Below the pieces are notes generated by a model. It saw only the letters and a list, made by a program, of their open reading frames with translations, searched no databases and was not told the origin of the DNA. Source: Bremerella sp. P1 (GTDB taxonomy: Bacteria; Planctomycetota; Planctomycetia; Pirellulales; Pirellulaceae). From it: a stretch of DNA of 64,000 bases. Position numbers and translations under genes: made by a program. This document shows positions 60,734 to 64,000 of the stretch, one piece after another. The stretch covers positions 6,659,814 through 6,723,813 of the forward strand of contig NZ_CP118164.1 in the NCBI RefSeq assembly GCF_028748185.1, written 5' to 3'. Numbering within the stretch: position 1 is the stretch's first letter; each line of letters begins with the position of its first letter.

Positions 60734-63607
60734 ATGCTACATCACTCCCTGCCACAAATTGAAGGTCTCCCCCACTTTCATCGCTACTTGGATGCACTTC
60801 CAAATCCCGCTCTGCTTTTGGATGACAACGGGTTGATTCTCGGTACCAATGAACTATTCGACGAGTTTGTCGAATTACCTCACGACGAGTTGACAGGCAA
60901 GTCGTTCTTTTCCATCCACGAAGGATGCTGGGATACGACACCACTGCGTCGTTTGATCAGCGACCGTGATACGAACTTCGTCTTCGTCAGCCAGGCACAA
61001 CTGGAAGTCGAACTTCCCAATGTCGGACGACGAATCCTCGACTTTTCGCATAGCTTGTTGGCGAAGTCAGATGATGCCTTCGTTCGACTGATTACCATCC
61101 GAGATGTCACCCCTTTTCACAAGCTCGAAGCAGCGCTGAAACGTAGCGAGGGTCGTACCCAAGCGCTTCTCACCTCGGCGGTGGACTCGATTGTGATCAT
61201 CAACACCAATGGAGTGATCAAGGCATTCAACCCTGCCGCGGAACGGTTGTTTGGTTTCTCTGCCGAAGAAGTCCTCGGCCTTAACGTTCGGATCCTGATG
61301 CCCAAGCCGTACCAGACAGAGCATGATGGCTATCTGGCCCGTTACCTGGAGACCGGCGAACGCCGCGTTATCGGGATTGGCCGCGAGGTGCTAGGCAAAC
61401 GAAAAGATGGGGCGACATTCCCCATGGAATTGTCGATTTCGGAAGTGTTTGACGGCGAAGACCGTTTGTTCGTCGGCACGGTCCGCGATGTTACCAAGGT
61501 CAAGCGAGCGCAAAATGCACTTCGCGATAGTGAGGCACGGGGACGCGCCATTCTGAACGCCGCCGTCGATGCGATCATCACCATCGATGAGAACGGCTTG
61601 ATCAAGTCCTTCAATCAAGCCGCGCTGAAGGTCTTCGGCTATTCCCATCACGAGATGATTGGGGAAAACGTGAAAATGCTCATGCCCACTCCTTTCCGAG
61701 ATGAGCATGACAACTACCTGCAAAACTACAAAGCAAGCGGCATCCGTCGCGTCATCGGTTTGGGTCGTGAAGCGGTTGGCCGGCGAAAAGATGGGTCGAC
61801 CTTCCCGATGGAACTTTCTGTCAGTGAAGTCAAGATGGGCGACTACCGCTACTTCACAGGCATCGTCCGCGATATTACCGATCGAAAACGCTATGAAGAA
61901 CGATTGAAAACGGTCGCCGAGGAAGCAAGTGAATCGGAGCTTCGTGTTAAGGCTCAAGCCAAAGAACTCACCAAGCAAGCCAAGCGACTCAAAGAAGCCC
62001 AAGTGGATGCCGACCAGGCAAATCGAGCGAAGAGCGATTTCCTGGCAAACATGAGCCATGAGATCCGGACGCCACTGACGGCGATTCTTGGATACGCCAA
62101 TGAACTCGCGATGACTCTGACCGAAGGTCCCGATGCACAAGCCGTGGAGATCATTAAACGCAACGGCGAACACTTGCTGGAGATCATGAATGACATTCTC
62201 GACATCTCGAAGATCGAGTCGGGAAACCTTGAGATCGAACGCGTCTCCACTTGTCCGGGCAAAGTCGTTTCGGAAGTGATTACGCTCCTTCAAGTCCGCG
62301 CCAAACAAAAGGGAATTCGGCTCTACCTAACCTACGCCGGAAAGATTCCTCGCTACATTGAAGGATCTCCTGTCCACTTAAGACAGGTCCTGCTGAATCT
62401 GATTGGTAACGCGGTCAAATTCACCCAAGAAGGGAAGGTCGAAGTTCGCCTTCACTTCGAAGAAAGTAGTGACAACGGCCATGTGCTGCGTTTTGATGTG
62501 CTCGACTCGGGGATCGGCATTCCGCCGGAACACATCGACCGGTTGTTCAAACCATTTTCGCAAGCGGACTCTTCCGTGGGACGATCGTTTGGAGGCACTG
62601 GCCTGGGCCTGGCGATCTCGAAGCGGCTCGTAGAACTCATGGGAGGCAACATCTCCGTAACAAGTACTCCTGATGTTGGTTCAACGTTCACCTTTAGCAT
62701 TCCACCAGGCAAGTGGAGCCGCGATCAAATGCTGAGTGACCCGGCCGAAATCGAGTCGGAGACTCAAACGACAACCACTCGCGTGCAGGAAGTAATCGAT
62801 TTAACGGGCGGAAGAATCTTGGTTGCCGAGGACGGCAAAGACAATCAAAAACTAATCTCCCACTACCTGGTAAAAGCCGGCGCGGAAGTCGAGATCGCCG
62901 ACAATGGGCGTTTAGCCCTGGAAGCGATCGCTCGGGCATCCGCTCAAGGTAAGTCGTTCGATCTTATCGTGACCGATATCCAAATGCCGGAAATGGATGG
63001 CTATACGCTGGCCCGCACGTTGCGTGCCCGCGGCAGCGACGTCCCGATCGTTGCCTTGACCGCACACGCCATGGAAGAAGCACGCGTGAAATGCTTGGAA
63101 GCAGGCTGCAGCGAGTATACGAGCAAGCCGATCGAGAAGACTGCTTTCTTAACGATTTGTCGCCGTTGGCTTGATCGAAAGGGTCAGCATCCGATCCAGT
63201 TATTGACTCAGGGCCCCACTCCGATCGAAATCGTCGAGCAACCCGAACCTCAAACCAACGCCATTTGGAGCGAACTGGCAGACCATCATGAATTTGCCCC
63301 GATGATCGATGCTTTCCTGGATAGCTTGTCAGCGAAGATCGATCAAATTGAAGAGTTTATGTCGGAAGCAAGATTTGATGAGCTGACCACGCTGGCCAAA
63401 CAGCTCAAAGGATCAGGCGGCGGCTATGGCTTTCAAGAGATTACCGACGCCGCTGTCCAAGTCGAACAACTCGCCCAGACCCTCGACGATCAAGCCTCAC
63501 TCTACGAAGCCGTAGAGCACCTTCAAGAGATTTGCCAGCTCGCGATCAATGGCAAAACTCTACGCCCATCCAATCCCCAAACCCCTGGCATCCAGCCGGG
63601 GAAATAA
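60734..63607 (+). CDS. Hybrid sensor histidine kinase with three PAS domains, receiver and degenerate HPt
   Basis: A protein of 957 residues with no membrane helix, so it is cytoplasmic. Three PAS domains occupy about 15-130, 145-265 and 275-390 (the second and third are near-duplicates with [14 protein letters not shown]-type starts). A coiled coil follows, then HisKA with H442 in MSHEIRTP and the HATPase domain (about 545-660: [46 protein letters not shown]). A receiver spans about 695-815 with D748 in [10 protein letters not shown]. The last domain looks like HPt (about 850-940), but has [15 protein letters not shown]889 stands where the phospho-histidine should be. The kinase-to-receiver relay is complete. 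Confidence 0.93.
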   Translation: MLHHSLPQIEGLPHFHRYLDALPNPALLLDDNGLILGTNELFDEFVELPHDELTGKSFFSIHEGCWDTTPLRRLISDRDTNFVFVSQAQLEVELPNVGRRILDFSHSLLAKSDDAFVRLITIRDVTPFHKLEAALKRSEGRTQALLTSAVDSIVIINTNGVIKAFNPAAERLFGFSAEEVLGLNVRILMPKPYQTEHDGYLARYLETGERRVIGIGREVLGKRKDGATFPMELSISEVFDGEDRLFVGTVRDVTKVKRAQNALRDSEARGRAILNAAVDAIITIDENGLIKSFNQAALKVFGYSHHEMIGENVKMLMPTPFRDEHDNYLQNYKASGIRRVIGLGREAVGRRKDGSTFPMELSVSEVKMGDYRYFTGIVRDITDRKRYEERLKTVAEEASESELRVKAQAKELTKQAKRLKEAQVDADQANRAKSDFLANMSHEIRTPLTAILGYANELAMTLTEGPDAQAVEIIKRNGEHLLEIMNDILDISKIESGNLEIERVSTCPGKVVSEVITLLQVRAKQKGIRLYLTYAGKIPRYIEGSPVHLRQVLLNLIGNAVKFTQEGKVEVRLHFEESSDNGHVLRFDVLDSGIGIPPEHIDRLFKPFSQADSSVGRSFGGTGLGLAISKRLVELMGGNISVTSTPDVGSTFTFSIPPGKWSRDQMLSDPAEIESETQTTTTRVQEVIDLTGGRILVAEDGKDNQKLISHYLVKAGAEVEIADNGRLALEAIARASAQGKSFDLIVTDIQMPEMDGYTLARTLRARGSDVPIVALTAHAMEEARVKCLEAGCSEYTSKPIEKTAFLTICRRWLDRKGQHPIQLLTQGPTPIEIVEQPEPQTNAIWSELADHHEFAPMIDAFLDSLSAKIDQIEEFMSEARFDELTTLAKQLKGSGGGYGFQEITDAAVQVEQLAQTLDDQASLYEAVEHLQEICQLAINGKTLRPSNPQTPGIQPGK

Positions 63608-63661
63608 GCCTTCCCAGTCCATCCGCTCAGCCAACACGTGAAATCGTTAGACAGAACTCCC

Positions 63662-63696
63662 GCACGTCGTCTATCAGGAGAAGATAGACGACGTGC
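63662..63696. terminator. Long hairpin between convergent genes
   Basis: Arms gcacgtcgtctatc (63662-63675) and gatagacgacgtgc (63683-63696), 14 bp, 7-base loop, between the kinase stop and the opposing gene's stop. Confidence 0.7.
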
Positions 63697-63751
63697 TGAA
63701 AAGTTCGGGCTCGTATGGTCAACACCAGCAGTCGCAGGTTAAAGCAAGATT

Positions 63752-64000
63752 CTAATTCAGGCCATACGGCACTTCGTGCGTATTGCCATCTCCGGTATCA
63801 ATGCGAATGATGCACGGATCAAGCTGCGGCAGCAAGAACGACTGCGTTTCTCGAATCAGACCATCGCATGCGTCGTCGTTGGCATTGTGAATCAGTCGCA
63901 TGCGTACCTGCGGTGGATTCGACTCCAAATAGGTTCCATCCCAGGAAAGCTGAAAGTCGTGTTCGGTGCAACCTCCGGAATAGAGTGTCTTGATCTTGAC
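63752..64000 (-). CDS. Hypothetical protein, C-terminal end (cut by window edge)
   Basis: A minus-strand frame open to the right edge and ending with TAG at 63752-63754. Its 82 residues include LYSGGCTEHDFQLSWDG, NPPQVRMRLIHNANDDACDG and QSFLLPQLDP. The GGC-x-EH-x-F start, PPQV and H-N-A-N-D-D-A-C pattern looks like a genuine conserved secreted-protein domain (I recall a GGCxEHxF family in bacteroidetes and planctomycetes). The start lies beyond the window. Confidence 0.7.
   Translation of the reverse strand, partial: VKIKTLYSGGCTEHDFQLSWDGTYLESNPPQVRMRLIHNANDDACDGLIRETQSFLLPQLDPCIIRIDTGDGNTHEVPYGLN

Noticed and set aside
61391-62308. Minus-strand frame of 305 codons
   Set aside because: Shadow of the PAS/HisKA region of the hybrid kinase.

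Overview
The window reads as chromosomal DNA of a planctomycete, most likely of the Pirellulales (Blastopirellula, Bremerella or Rhodopirellula type). The basis is the gene content: DUF1559 proteins with a type IV prepilin-like N-terminus, an ECF sigma factor translationally coupled to a Ser/Thr kinase with TPR repeats, a sulfatase, a GH97 glucosidase end, Tat-exported NHL propellers, many secreted proteins of unknown function and moderately high G+C. No rRNA and no CRISPR array were seen, and there is one tRNA.

Layout. 1-6819: end of a GH97 glycosidase, DUF1028 protein, P2A calcium-type ATPase, bestrophin-like channel, sulfatase. 6860-27058: a 20.2 kb integrated element bounded by a 43 bp perfect direct repeat that is the 3' half of the intact CAU-anticodon tRNA at 27017-27090. 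Both ends carry short GTTTGGT repeats that look like integrase arm sites. The element has a phage-like right arm: tyrosine integrase, HTH protein, replication initiator with iteron-like repeats inside its gene, DnaB-type helicase, and a possible 78-nt antisense RNA placed like lambda oop. Its left arm holds a remnant of a phage head-morphogenesis gene and an unknown two-gene module (soluble protein plus four-helix membrane protein). Between these arms, where phage late genes would be expected, sit about 12 kb of host-type genes: Ser/Thr kinase and ECF sigma factor, Asp-rich secreted protein, penicillin-acylase-type amidase, beta-lactamase-family hydrolase, cation efflux protein and two porins.

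27356-30371: a second accessory block on the other side of the tRNA. A strong sigma-70-type promoter overlaps a palindromic operator. A Rho-independent terminator or attenuator follows, then five tightly packed plus-strand genes, including an ABC-ATPase fused to a GNAT acetyltransferase and an HTH/zinc-ribbon protein. 30560-41188: ordinary planctomycete genes (DUF1559 protein, NHL propeller, secreted proteins, one behind a sigma-54-like promoter, a glutathione-reductase-like flavoprotein, a TTG-start RRM RNA-binding protein with a tiny basic protein). 41458-42740: a complete IS3-family element with a GGGAAAC frameshift site. 42748-64000: lipoproteins, TVP38-like membrane protein, three TadE/TadG-type pilus genes, a heme-binding DUF3365 protein, a broken DUF1559 gene, pyrF, a SUKH-like protein, a sodium:solute symporter, a second (intact) DUF1559 gene, a hybrid histidine kinase with a degenerate HPt domain, and the end of one more gene on the right edge.

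The most promising places for undescribed biology are the hybrid prophage/host island with its two-gene left-end module and oop-like RNA, and the promoter-operator-attenuator plus ABC-GNAT operon. All functional statements rest on reading motifs by eye; no database search was possible.
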